DNA of 64,000 bases from Syngnathus acus (GCF_901709675.1 NC_051101.1:11738501-11802500); one strand, 5' to 3'; positions 1 through 11,169 are shown, numbered from the stretch's first letter. The notes: generated from the sequence alone by a model not told the origin. Translations and numbers: made by a program.

Positions 1-761
1 CGTGACCTAAAAGTTCAAGCTTGCTTTCATTGGCTCGCAACACATTTTTCCACATGTATTGGAAAATTCAAGAGTATTTTTTTTAAATGTATGCTTGCTG
101 TATAAAGTATTTTCACATCACAGCCACATTTCCCAGAACTGACACATTTCCTTCCTGTGCTCTGCAATTTAGGTCTCATCTCCCATGAGAAACTAGCCTG
201 AGGTCCGAGGAGCATTGTGGAGCGTATAGTGGGACGGCTTACACAGATGATCGCTAAATATAGCTGCTTCGAGATTGACTGGAGACAGGAGAGAGGCAGA
301 GCAGAAGACAGCTGGATTAAACCTAAAATGTACCAGCTGTTGGCTCTTTGTGGTTTAAGTTGCATAGGAAGTCTCGAATTTGGGTTTTACCATGTTTTGA
401 CAAGTGTTGTTAAAGTATTGTGGTTCCTCGACAAGTGAAGGGGGGCGAGTTAGAAAGAACTACCAAAAAAGGTCAGGACAATGACACAGGCTGAGGCACC
501 ATTTCGACAACTTGGGCCTGGCAGCTTCTCAAAACCATTTGTACCATAAGAGTTAATGTCAACTCATTTATTCGGTCTGTAATTTATTTTTTTAATAACA
601 TTTTCAAATAACTGTCATAAAAATGATCTGCAAATACAAAATAGACAGAGTTGACTGCTCTGGACTACTTAACTGCACCATTGAGTTAATTTTCATTGGT
701 CAACCACTCCCCGGGCCCCATTTTTAAATTTGTTATATTTAATAATTACATTTTGTTCTCC

Positions 762-1030
762 TATAAAATCTCACGAGATTTGCCAAATTCTCGCGTGATT
801 ACAGTTATGGCTTGCGGAGAATGAGCATCTCGCACAAACCAGGGCTTAAAATCTAGGCTACTTTTGGACAGCAAATGCCATGAGCGACGACGCAGAGACA
901 AATAAGTTGACTATAAAACTCGGCAACACGTTTGTAAAGAATGAAATTAACTACTATTCAAATGAGGAAAGACGCAAAACCTTGACCGTATGTTAAGGAA
1001 GCGCAAACGAATACAACGTAACGAACAACA
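762..1030 (+). promoter_or_regulatory. CpG-type promoter with TATA-like and TCTCGCG elements
   Basis: A TATAAAA string (762-768) is followed by TCTCACGAGA (769-778) and TCTCGCG (789-795). These resemble the TCTCGCGAGA element found at many vertebrate CpG promoters. They lie about 85-115 bases upstream of the ATG at 880. The direction is inferred from the open exon that follows. Confidence 0.4.
880..987 (+). CDS. Putative first coding exon of an unrecognised gene
   Basis: An ATG at 880 opens exactly 36 codons up to a good donor site (GTATGT at 988). The peptide starts MSDDAETNKL, continues with KLGNTFVKNE and ends ERRKTLT; it is charged and has no signal peptide. If not spliced, the frame stops two codons later, giving 38 residues. 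A two-codon upstream frame (ATG CCA TGA) overlaps just before the start. The exon lies directly downstream of a promoter-like cluster, which supports a real transcript. I do not recognise the family and found no second exon I could support. It could instead be a short non-coding or 5' UTR exon. Confidence 0.35.
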
Positions 1031-1225
1031 TAATAACTAACGTTTTAGTTGACTAATTCAACAACCACCTCGAGTAGTCCTTCTTACCTTCCTTCACTTT
1101 CACTTTTTGACTTTATCCAGACGGCTTTACACGGTAGTTCTGAAGTAGACGTCGACCTTCCTTTCCATCCAACTTGTGAACTGTTCCATCAGAAGAACGT
1201 GCGCTGGAGCCTCACGCTGTGTCGT

Positions 1226-1281
1226 CCAATCAGACGCGATATTTGATCAAGTTCCGCCTCTTTTCCTTTGGAACAACCAAT
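1226..1281. promoter_or_regulatory. Pair of CCAAT boxes
   Basis: Two CCAAT boxes in the context CCAATCA occur at 1226-1230 and 1277-1281, about 50 bp apart, in a locally GC-richer stretch. This is a plausible NF-Y binding pair. It is not clear which gene it serves: the putative plus-strand exon at 880 lies upstream and the LENEP-like gene is read on the other strand. Confidence 0.3.
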
Positions 1282-1892
1282 CACCACACGTTCCCACTCC
1301 CACTGTGTTTGGGGAAGTTTTCAGGTTGATTGACGTATGGCAGGTGACGTTAAGTACAATGCGGTTTGCTCACTGAAATGTAAATATTATTTCCATCCAC
1401 ACTATTTAACCAAAGTTAGCACACTAAGTCACTCATTAAACTCAATTAAAACATACTTTCTAGCTGTTTGAAAACAATAATACAAACATAAAAATAAAAT
1501 GATTCTATTGAGTCGTTTATTATGACGTCACGTCCCGTGCTGTCACAATTATGAGCTTCACATCAGTCCAGTGAAAACCAGCAACCTGTATAAAACAAGG
1601 AAAACAGTAATAGATTATTATAATTAATTAATCTTACATTAATTAACATTATAATTAGATAATAATTTGATATATTATTTTTTTAACAAACCAGAATTAT
1701 TATGGTTACTTCCTGTGTATATATTTCAAATTCATTACATTGCCCACCTGTTTTGCGACATTCAAGTTAGTATTTAGAGTTTCCATGGTAGTTTGTCATA
1801 CTTGCCTTTGTTTTTTTTTAAGCATCCTCTCTCTGTTTAAATATCAAAAGACAAAAATCACTCCAAATGGTGTTGACTCCATCAACTTGTTT

Positions 1893-2099
1893 CTAGTCCA
1901 GTATCTCCTTAATGCACCAACAGCAGAGCAGGAAGTAGAGGCACTCCTTCAGCGACTGCACAAAGCCATAGGCTGCGTTCCCACCTAGCAAATTCTTTCC
2001 GCGCCCGAGACCCATGGCCATGTTTCTCAGCTGCTGTCCCAGTGAGGAGGATGATGGAGAAGCAGGCATGGCTTGGGGAAGAGGACGCTGAGGGTGCAT
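1893..2099 (-). CDS. lenep: LENEP-like small protein (lens epithelial protein)
   Basis: This is a single-exon frame of 68 codons plus TAG on the minus strand. The product starts MHPQRPLPQAMP, has a Gly-rich centre (GLGRGKNLLGG) and ends in FVQSLKECLYF followed by LLCCWCIKEILD. From family knowledge, mammalian LENEP (LEP503) is an intronless 61-residue protein that starts MQP and ends LLCCWCIKELLD, so the C-terminus is nearly identical. The biochemical function is unknown; the mammalian gene is reported from lens epithelium. The hydrophobic Cys/Trp-rich tail suggests membrane or protein contact. The frame stays open upstream to 2276, so a longer N-terminus (start at 2276 or 2175) is possible. 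The ATG at 2099 was chosen because it matches the mammalian start. In mammals LENEP lies beside FLAD1; here it lies beyond the 3' end of shc1, on the same strand. Confidence 0.75.
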   Translation of the reverse strand: MHPQRPLPQAMPASPSSSSLGQQLRNMAMGLGRGKNLLGGNAAYGFVQSLKECLYFLLCCWCIKEILD

Positions 2100-2299
2100 G
2101 GTTCCGGAGAGGAAAGGGGTCAAGGAGTGGATGAAATGGGAAGCGAGCTCTGACAGGTGTGGCAGGATTGGACTCATGCAAGTGCTGATGGACTTCTTCT
2201 CGGTCCTCCTTGTTGACTCTTCTGCTTGTTTACTGCACGTCCTTCCACGCCGACTCTCCGTGTGCACTGACAGCATCCCTGAATCAGCACCGGATTGTT

Positions 2300-4609
2300 A
2301 AAAGCTTTTCACAAAGAGGAGAGTTCCAGTATCGCATACAATGTTTTGTTGAGGACAGTGTGAGCGGGGATTCTAGCAGCTTGGACTTTGTATCTTCATT
2401 TAGGTGATTCATCCATCTAAATTCCATCATCACGAGTAAGCTAGAGGCAGGAATTCAAAATGACCCCTCCTAAAAAAAATAATAAATGAATGATATATGC
2501 ATTTATTTATATATGCATGAATCTAGACTTTCAGTTACAAGTGTAAACACATATTTTCCCTATAAACAAGTATTAACACAAAAACCACCTGTGCAGTTTT
2601 TTTTTGTTTTTTAAAGGAATCATGGCTTTTTTTTTTCTTCCTCAGGACACAAACTATCAAGTCACACCACCACCAAAACACACACACAAAAACATCTTAC
2701 TAAACAATTTCTTTTCTAAGCATGCGACAAAGGCAGCTGTGATGAGCACAAGACCACTTGACGAATGGTTGACCAAAAAAATCCCTTCTCGTATGTCATC
2801 ATGTTCTCCCCCCTCCATCTAAAACTCCCCGTGAGCTACTCAGCAAGTTTGCAATATAGTTATTTACAGATGGTCGGAAAATCCCCTCCCCTCCCAAATA
2901 ACAGGTGACATCAAATATCTGCGACTGTACAAGCTCAATGCGTGCATCAGAATCGATTGCCATCGCTGGATTAGCTTGTTTCGTGATTTTTTATTTTTTT
3001 TTGCAGTCTGTTTTAACTGAGAGTGTGTTTTTTCTTTTGTGAGACTTAAGGTGGCTGGACTCAAGTGACTGCATTGAAGAAACAAGGCACAAAGAGATTA
3101 CACAAAAAAAATCGAACATGAACTGACGGCGACATCGCACCGAGGAGTAACATTTGGCTTTCTGGTTCTTTCTGTTTAGAAGAAACAAATATACACAAAA
3201 TTTTGCATCCAGTCCATAGGACAATACGCAGCATTGGGAAATCCATCATAGTTCCTTTACATTCTTGTATGCAGATTGAACACGAGAGCCGAAAGATTGT
3301 CAGTGCAGACTTGCAGTGGAACCTCCAAAAACATATTTTTTTTTTTTTTTAAAAACGCAAACGATTTTTCAGAAAACGCTGATGAATAGTCATTATATGT
3401 TTCTAGGGGGGAGTGCCCCGACAGCCCCCCCCTCTAGCTCCGCCAGTGGTAGCATGCAATTTATTTTTTTTTATGAGAAGAAGCAGGAGTACCAAGAAAG
3501 AAAGACAAATGTACAGTATGAGGAAAACATGCAGATGTGCTAACAGAAACTATTTCGAGAGAAAAAAAATTAATTACGTGACCATTAATAATTTGTTCAA
3601 TGCGTGGAGCTCAATTTGGCAGAACGTTCGGTTTTCCCCATTCAATCCAAAATTTTAGAACAATATACTTTTCTGTTTCTGTACACTATACAGCTTAAGT
3701 AGCTTCTCACTTCTATTCACATTTGAATTTTACATGAAACATCCCCCTGGACATTTACTCGGTTTAACGCTCAACCATGCTGTTGGAGGTTCCACTGTGG
3801 GTTTGTATCTAGTCATTGCAAAACATCTCCATTCATTATTGTGCTGGTTGGTGACATCATTGCACAATTCTCCACCGCTGATGCATTCAAGAATACTATA
3901 TAAAATATTTAAAAATAAAACAAAATGCATTGTTGTTGCTAATTAGACTCCCGGTGCTGTTCTTTGGCATGACGGGTGTGTGTACTCACTCCTATGAAGT
4001 CCAGGATGTCATGGTAAAAAAAAATATCTATAAAAAAAAGTTCCAAAAAAAAAAAAAAAAGATGATCATTGGCATACCGGTCCCAGTTTTGCATACATGC
4101 TTTTTTTTTTTTTTAATCCTCCATCATCACAAGTTCAACAGTCATTAAAGGGAGGGAGTGGTTAGGGTCTTCAAGGCTGCTCTTGAAGGTGAGTTTCTAC
4201 ATATATATATATATATATATAAAAAATAATAATAAAAAGCTTGTTTTTCTGCCCAGCAACACATCCAAAGGTGGAACTCACGATGAAAGCATGCAAACTC
4301 ATGTTCTATTCATGCTGCTATTTTCCACGTTCCTTTTTTTTTTTTTTTTTTTTTGGGGCGTGATGACAAATTAAGACCTTCTGATGGTTGTTTTCTTTTT
4401 TTAAAATTGCATTTCCTTTCCTGTTTCACAGTCGGCTGTGGACATGATGCAGCAGTGCTTCAGGGTCGCTTTGCCTGATCGTTGGGACTGCAGTTCACAG
4501 TTTAGTTCACAACAGCAGCATGTCAAAACTTTGCACACTTTTTTTTTTTTTTTTTTGGTGTGCATTCCCGTGGTTGTATTTGGTGGAGCCACATTTTTTT
4601 TTTTTTTTT
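2300..4609 (-). other. Probable shc1 3' UTR and intergenic DNA
   Basis: The region starts directly after the shc1 stop. It has no convincing coding frame and holds many A/T homopolymers (for example near 3340, 4045, 4100, 4330, 4540 and 4590) and an (AT)10 microsatellite at 4201-4220. Several TTTATT strings, which read AATAAA on the minus strand, could serve as polyadenylation signals (near 3463, 2992 and 2505). I cannot decide which is used. Confidence 0.35.
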
Positions 4610-7600
4610 TCAGGCTCTGCGCTCCACTGGCTGTTGCAGACACACTTCACTTCCCGCCGACACAATGGGGAGTCGGTTGTCCATGTGGTAGCTGATCAGG
4701 TGACTCACGCTCTCGAACCGATGGTCTTTTGTACGGACCTGTGAGCACATAAAAAAAAGTCAGGAATCTTAAAGCCTTTTTTTATAGTGACCTCACGACT
4801 CACCACTCCCTCCGGGTCGACGAGTAGCAGGTGCTTGGGTTGACCGCCCTGCTGTCCCGTGAGCACGTACTGCCCCGGCGTGGTTCCCGACTCCCGCACT
4901 AGAAAGTCTCCGTCGCGCGCCAGCAGCCTCTCCGCCTCCCTGCGACTCAAGCTGCCATGGAACCAGGTCTCGCATTGTAGCTGCTCCACTAGAGGGAGCG
5001 CTGATGCTGTCGTGGAGCCCCCCAGGGCATCATCGAATGGTTCTTTTCAAGAAAAAGGGATTTACACTTGTATTAGTACGACAAGACGGTTTGACTCCAT
5101 TTCATGGTTATTTTCTGATATGATTCACAATATGCGGAGAGCTACGTCAATTTGAAAAGCACACACTCTTCTGATTGCATGAGTAGTTGATTAACCCATT
5201 TTATATTCTCAAAGTAAAAGTGTAACTACAGCTGCCAGTTCATGTTTGTCCATTCTTGAGAACAAATGATGCAGTTATAAGTTAAGGAGGCCTTTCTGGG
5301 TCAAAATTAAACAATAATGAAGTTAAATTGTGAAAAATAAAAAGACAATATTAATAAATTTCTGAATACTACATCACACACAGTTAATTCAGAGTAGTAA
5401 AATGCATCTGACTACATAAATTAATAGTCATCGTAACTCACTCATGTCAAAAGCATCCCTGTGAGCGTTCCCATTGGCGGCGACTGGTGGGCGGGGCTTA
5501 TCCACATTGACGTAAGAGGGGTCATCAAACATCTCTCGCCCTCCTTCCTTGGCACCTACTAAAAAGCAAGCGGTGGATTTATGTTACGTTGGCATATTCA
5601 AATCTTTCACTCTTCATTCTGCGCCCGAACGATAACACTCGGCGCTTGCCGTCTGCTCCCTCGAGGGCAAAACCGAGCTCACCTGGCAGAGGCGGCAGAG
5701 GCTGCTTGTGAATGTCATTCTGACCCGGCTGGCCAAAAGGCTGCAAACACACAGTCATCAGAAATGATTTACACACATGTAAAAATTGTACTATGCGCAC
5801 AATGTCTGCCAGTTAAAAGGATTAAACAGTCAATTGCGTCCCGCTGATATTAAACAGTCGCTTTACAATCGACTCTTATCTCCTACACGCACAACAAGCA
5901 GGATCTGTGTTTTTATGTTGGCATGTTGTGTGTCTCACCAGCGTGGCGCCCGGACGTGGTCTCATATCAACCAGACCACCAGGGGGAGGCTGTTTACCGG
6001 GGAAGTTGTTATAGTAAGGGACGTCAGGCAGGAGAGCGGCTTCGTCGTCCTCTTCCTCCCATGCGGAGCCGTCAAACGGAGCCATTCTGTTGTAGCACGG
6101 AACAGCCGTGAAATGAGATTGTACACAAACGCCCGTCCGTCCAATGGATGTACCTGTCGTGAGGCGCGACCAGTTTGGGCGGGTTCTTTAAGTACTGTTT
6201 GAAACGCAGTTCGAAGGCCTGGCCGATGGTGCTGATGACTTCCTGGGCTAAACCCTCAGAGCATTCCAGAATGTGACAAGCTGCAAGACAGGAGCAGGAT
6301 GACATTTGTGGATTGTATTATATTTTCCTCAACAGTGGCCTCTAAATCGATTCCATGATATAAGCCTTATTTTAAGATATTGTGTATTCATGGACGCTGC
6401 CGATACCAGTCATCGATACTTGAGGCAAAAACATAATCTATAATAATGATAATAATAAAAAAATCTATATTAATATAATAATAAATATCTAAATAATAAA
6501 TATAATCATAATAAATATAAATAATATAAATAATAGTGCATCCATTTGACACATTGGTGACTAATCCTTTTTTGTCATTGCGTTCTCCTTCAAAGATCAA
6601 ATGTGTCTTGTATTCGGGGAAAAAACTTCAAGTGACAGAATGACAACATTTCAGATTTTTCTCACCTCTCTGGTTGACCGGGTCTTTGGCCACATATGCT
6701 ACGTACTCAGCCGTGTCCTGAGGGACAAAGAGTGAGATGTTTAGGGGACGGGCAAGGGGGAGGAGGGATCAATATAGGAAGAAGAAATAGAGTGCAGGTT
6801 TGTGACAGGAAGAAAAAGCCAAGCCGCGGTCTTTTCGAGTTGTAACAGGAGTTAGTGGAAAAAACATAACGCAGAGCTGAAGGAGAGATAAGCAGGGCTA
6901 ATAATAAGATCAAGCTTGGAAGAGAAGGAGACTGGCAAGTGGGGTGAGTGGTCATCATTGGAATAGAAGATGACAGAAAGAAGCAGGAAGGAAGGATGGA
7001 TGGATTTGGAGGAAGATGGAAAAAGAGAGGGGGCTCGGGTGACTCACTGGGTCTCCTCCAGAGGCGAAGGAGATGGACTGCATGTGATGATTGGCGATTA
7101 TCTGTGGGGGAGGGGGGGGGGGAGAGAATGAGATGATATGAGGAACAGGAGATGAGCATGTGGATGATGAGACAAATAAAAAACTAAGAGCAACGCGTGG
7201 GATACGGTTTGCAATCGGACGGATCGATAACAGCATTAACATTTGACGAGGTTAATTTGGGCAAAAATAGTTGTCCGTGGGAATTTGTAGAAGCGGAAAT
7301 GGTCGTTTAGAAGAATAAACTGCAGGCAGGATAGTCTACTTGGAGGAAAAAGATCTTACAGCTTAATTACTCTTTCAACAACCGCATTTATTAAACATTT
7401 ATTGGCATTATGCGCGCCTCGGTTTCTCGCAAACACAGCTAATGAGGCGAGCCCCCTCTGTATGCGTTCGCTTGTACTACGTTAAATTGTAACAGAAAAG
7501 TGGAGCATCGGAAATTATTTGGCTAGGAGCAATAAAATTGAAGAGTATATTTTGCAGAGCAGATGCTAACATGTAGCAGAATGGCTTTTTTTTCTCCGTT

Positions 7601-10066
7601 TATTTTTTTACTGGACTGAAAATATTTTTTTCCCCCAAAATCAAGAGGCTTTTTTTTTTTTTTTTGACTGAAAATATTTTTTTTTCCACAATCAAGTGTC
7701 TTTTTTTGTTTTGTTTTCTGCAGTGTGTGCTATGGCGCCGCCTTCCAAACCGAGATGGGCTCCCACCTGTTTGCAGTCGGCCGCCAGCAGGTTGAGGCTG
7801 CTGGTGGAGATGGTGAGGCTGATTGTCATGCCAGCAAACTGCAGGTTGCTCTTGCCCAGAATAGACGTGAGGCAGCGTGTGGACGGCTGTGAAGGAGAGA
7901 AAGCGGGAATAAACAAACCGAGGATGGGTCAGCAACCTTTTGAAGAGCTCATTAATTCAAAGGGCTGCAGTTTGATTTACACTTCTGAAATTCAACATTT
8001 CTAGAAACACTCAATCCCGTGAGCTATGTGTGTGTGGAAGAGCTTGTGACGTGTGTGTGAGGGGGGGAACAGCTGCAATTGTGAAAGCGATCCTGTCTGC
8101 TTCGCAAGGCCAACTGTGGCCCATGAGAAGCAAACAGGACGATCCACAAAAGACCAGGCCAAGAACATCACACATATACAGAGAACAGCAGAACTATTGT
8201 GCCAGCCTGCTCCGAAAAAGAATCTTGGGATAGGACTCGCATGCTTGGCTAGAATAACCAGAGATTACAATAATTACAGGAACCTTTTCGGGTTAGATAA
8301 ATCCTATAATTGCGTCGGCTACGCTCCGCTACGTACGAAGCATTCCTTGGGCAAACGGCGAATATAGCCACCTGTTTTTAAATTTGACAAGAATACCGAA
8401 CACACACACCGGCTGTCGGTGCTAATCTCTCGTCGTCGTGATGCTAGCTAGATGGCGCTAATGATGCTAGTGATGGAGCTAGCTAGCCATCACTAGCTAG
8501 CTAGCTTCATCTTGTTGTCGGTGCTCATCTCTCGTCATCGTGATGCTAGCTAGATGGAGCTAGTGATGCTAGTGATGGAGCTAGCTAGCCATCACTAGCT
8601 TCACTAGCTAGCTATCTTCATCTTGCTGAATAGCCCAAAAGTGGTACAAATGACGCCTCAAGCCAAAGGCTCGCCACACACGGAATGAATCATTGCCCTA
8701 AATCGGAATTCACATCGAGTCTAACCTTTTGACTCCGCCCCTCCAGCCGCTCTTGTAGCGAGAGCCCACGATTGGTAATTACCGACAAGTAGCAGTGTAC
8801 AATCATCCGAAATCCAGACATATGTACGATTGGCCAAACTGACTGACCGCAGAGTGGACAATCAAGCTAAATCTAGCTCTCAACCCTTTACCACTGCTGC
8901 CCACTTAAGCGCTATAAATAAATAATGTCCCATATGGGTGTGTGTGTGCGTACGGAGACATTGTGTACCTTTCTTCTCCGCTGGGCTCCTTTGGCTCCGG
9001 GTACAGCCTCGCAAACCACCGAGATGGCCTCCCTGAAAGATTTAGAACATGCGAGCATGATGCGGCGTAGCGTTAGCACCTTCTTGGACACGGGAATCGA
9101 ATCACCAGACGCGCTCGCTCGGCGCCATAGACACAAACACCGCGACGGGAAACCAGAAGGAAACCACCGGAATGTCACAACATTCTAATTTAAAAGCAGC
9201 AGACATGCAGACATGCCATGCAAATACAAAGTCAGACAACAGAGGGGGAAAAGGACGGACACAAAAAAATATGTCTGGCCGCATTTTAACCAGAAAAACA
9301 GACACACGATGAATAAAATAGTAAATGTGACCTCACCTGGTGACCTGAGTTCTGGTGTTGAAGTCCAGCGCCCGCATGGATTGGAGCACCTCCACGCAAC
9401 CCATGTACTGCACGGAAAATGGAATGTGTCAATAGTTGGACAATTAAGCAGTTTTTGACTAATTCGCCTGTCACGTACCCGCACGGAGTAGGAGACGCCC
9501 GTGGTGCTGACCACGTTGTCGGAGTGCAGCCACCCGCGGGTGGGCTTATTGACAAAGGAGCCATGCCGCGTCCATTCATCTCCTCCCAGGTGAGCGCCTT
9601 CGACCCGTGCCCTCCTGGCCCCGCCTCCCAGCCGGTTCATGTCCTGTAGAGGGGGGCGGGGAGGGGGAGAGGGAGCGGTTAAAGGGGGGAGCGGGTGATG
9701 TAGCGGAGGGGAGGAGCTGGAGCTGCTCCCGTCGTCCCCGGGGGACTCCACGGCGAGCCGAGGCTGCGGTGGTGGCCTGTTGGAGGCCTTGAGTAGAGTG
9801 GCGGAGACGCCCAGGCGTAAGGAGCCCATTCTCGGGAAGAAGGAGCAGAGGGTAGTGGGGCTGTTCTCGGGAGGCCGGGGAGAAGAAGGGGGCAACATGG
9901 GGGTGAGGGAAGAGGAGGACAGAGAGGAAGGTAAGCCAGGTGATGGAGTGAGCGGGGTGGCGGGACTTGAAGGAGGAAAGGGCGACGGATTGGAGTTGGT
10001 CTCGTCAGCGGAGCTGAGCGATTCGCTTCGAAAGTGGCTGTACTTTGTTTTGGGGACGAGCTCCAT
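4610..10066 (-). CDS. shc1: SHC-transforming protein 1 (p66-type Shc adaptor)
   Basis: This is a cytosolic adaptor that binds activated receptors and recruits Grb2/SOS to Ras. Twelve coding exons (minus strand, all with AG/GT borders) are 10066-9479, 9407-9337, 9032-8969, 7886-7767, 7101-7048, 6717-6666, 6280-6154, 6086-5939, 5740-5683, 5555-5442, 5042-4804 and 4738-4610. They join in frame to 587 residues (human p66Shc has 583). Residues 1-142 form CH2 with MELVPKTKY and the [10 protein letters not shown] block (C74). Met143 (MNRLGGG) is the p52 start. PTB spans about 185-358. CH1 carries PYYNNF (Y383/Y384) and the Grb2 site YVNV (Y442). SH2 spans about 492-579 with FLVRES (R515). The protein ends QPVERRA. 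The acceptor of exon 10 is ambiguous by 3 nt (5558 or 5555). The p46 start Met seen in mammals is missing. Confidence 0.97.
8415..8628. repeat. Two-copy tandem repeat rich in GCTAGC palindromes
   Basis: Two copies of about 102 and 110 bp begin with GTCGGTGCT at 8415 and 8517, within the shc1 intron between the exons at 8969 and 7886. Each copy holds a perfect 11-bp inverted repeat, GCTAGTGATGG / CCATCACTAGC, around a 10-base AGCTAGCTAG loop (8466-8497 and 8568-8599). The copies differ by a few substitutions and a small insertion near the end of the second. Confidence 0.85.
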
Positions 10067-10121
10067 GGCGGCGCGTTTTTTTTTTTTTTATGTCCGTACG
10101 AGTCCACGCTTGTGGTTTGTA

Positions 10122-10355
10122 TCAAGGTCTTTTTTGTTTCAGAGTGTCTCTCTTGAGGACGCGCAGCCGGTCTCCCTCAGAGCAAGAGCGCCATCCATCT
10201 GTCCAATCGTCAGCCTCCCACTCGTTAGCGGGTCGCCCAAAGTGGAGCGCTTTAAAAATGGCTTCATCCACAATGAGCGTAGTGTGGAAAAGAGCGACGT
10301 TCCCGATTATGGCTGCGTGCGGATGGAGACTTTGGAGCGTCTCGACGCGTGACAT
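10122..10355 (-). other. 77-codon open frame upstream of the shc1 start
   Basis: A minus-strand frame begins MSRVETLQSL and ends KRDTLKQKRP, finishing about 55 bases before the p66 ATG at 10066. It may be a 5' UTR upstream ORF of shc1 or chance. I recognise no family. The segment between it and the ATG holds a run of eleven A residues on the minus strand. Confidence 0.2.
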
Positions 10356-10749
10356 GTTGACATCAGTTCACTTCTCAGAACAGAGTTCATTGTGTGATCA
10401 GCTCATGACTCCAAAAAAAAAAAATATCTTGCTCCAGCCAACAGGCCATCTTTGAGTCCAACTATCATTAAAAAAAAAAAAATCAAAACAAGCGATTGTC
10501 CCTCAACAACTTGCATATGTGTGTGTGTATTTCTGCGTGTCTGACAAAGTAGTCTGGCGAGACAGTCCGATAAAAACCCTATTAGCAGCCAGCCAGGGAA
10601 GGGCGGTGGGGTCGCGAGGGGGCTGAGCACGCTAACGAGGCGAGGGCCGCGTACAACGATTCGATTGGCCGATAGCCACCTCAATTAGCCAACGGCGAGA
10701 AAGCAAGCTCACAAATATCGTCCAGTAGAAGCGGGAAGGCTAAAATCTT

Positions 10750-11096
10750 CTAGTCCCTCTCCTTCTTCCTCCAAACGATTTGATGTCCGCCCTGACTAGC
10801 CCTAGCTGGCTCCCTAAGCAACGCGTTGTCTTCCTCCCGTTTCTTCCAGATGACTTCTGGCGCTGCTTCCTTCCCTCTCTCGCCACTGGCGTCTCTCTTC
10901 TCCCTCTCTCCTCGCCTCTCCTGGAAGTCCTCTCTCTTCCTCCACACAATGTAGTCAGCCAGCCTCTGCCTCTCCAGCGCCTCCGCCCTCTCGCGCGCCA
11001 CCACTTCCTCTCGCCTCTTCCAGATGATCTCCCCCCCGCCCCCTCCCGCGGCTGCTTGCCCGTTCTCCAGACTGTCCCGTTTAACACCGCCTCTTG
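10750..11096 (-). CDS. Unrecognised Arg/Glu-rich exon with four W-motif repeats
   Basis: The minus-strand frame is open from about 11096, after a plausible acceptor (CCCTTTCTAAACAAG), to TAG at 10752-10750, about 114 residues. It reads VKRDSLENGQAAA, a Gly run, then four copies of a motif of the form [EYQ][IV][IV]W[KR][KR][RK]E. The copies are EIIWKRRE (11031-11008), YIVWRKRE (10953-10930), EVIWKKRE (10857-10834) and QIVWRKKE (10782-10759). They are spaced 26, 32 and 25 residues apart by charged, helix-prone sequence. Such periodicity is hard to obtain by chance and suggests a terminal exon of a minus-strand gene upstream of shc1. I found no earlier exon and do not recognise the protein. The opposite strand is also open but is Pro/Leu/Ser low-complexity sequence without this pattern. 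Confidence 0.45.
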
Positions 11097-11169
11097 TTTA
11101 GAAAGGGTTAACCGCCGGTTCCTCTCGTCGCCTCGACGGACGGGACGGCTAGACGCGCTCAGAAATAAA

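Noticed and set aside
5786-6202. 138-codon plus-strand frame
   Set aside because: It lies antisense over two confirmed shc1 exons and introns, and shares no recognisable protein pattern.
6707-7159. 150-codon minus-strand frame near the shc1 exon at 7101-7048
   Set aside because: It runs in another frame through shc1 introns and pyrimidine-rich sequence; the true exon is only 54 bases.
10067-11157. Joining the upstream frame TVWRTGKQPREG to the W-motif exon
   Set aside because: That peptide lies in a different reading frame, so it was not merged. The real frame upstream reads VKRDSLENGQAAA.
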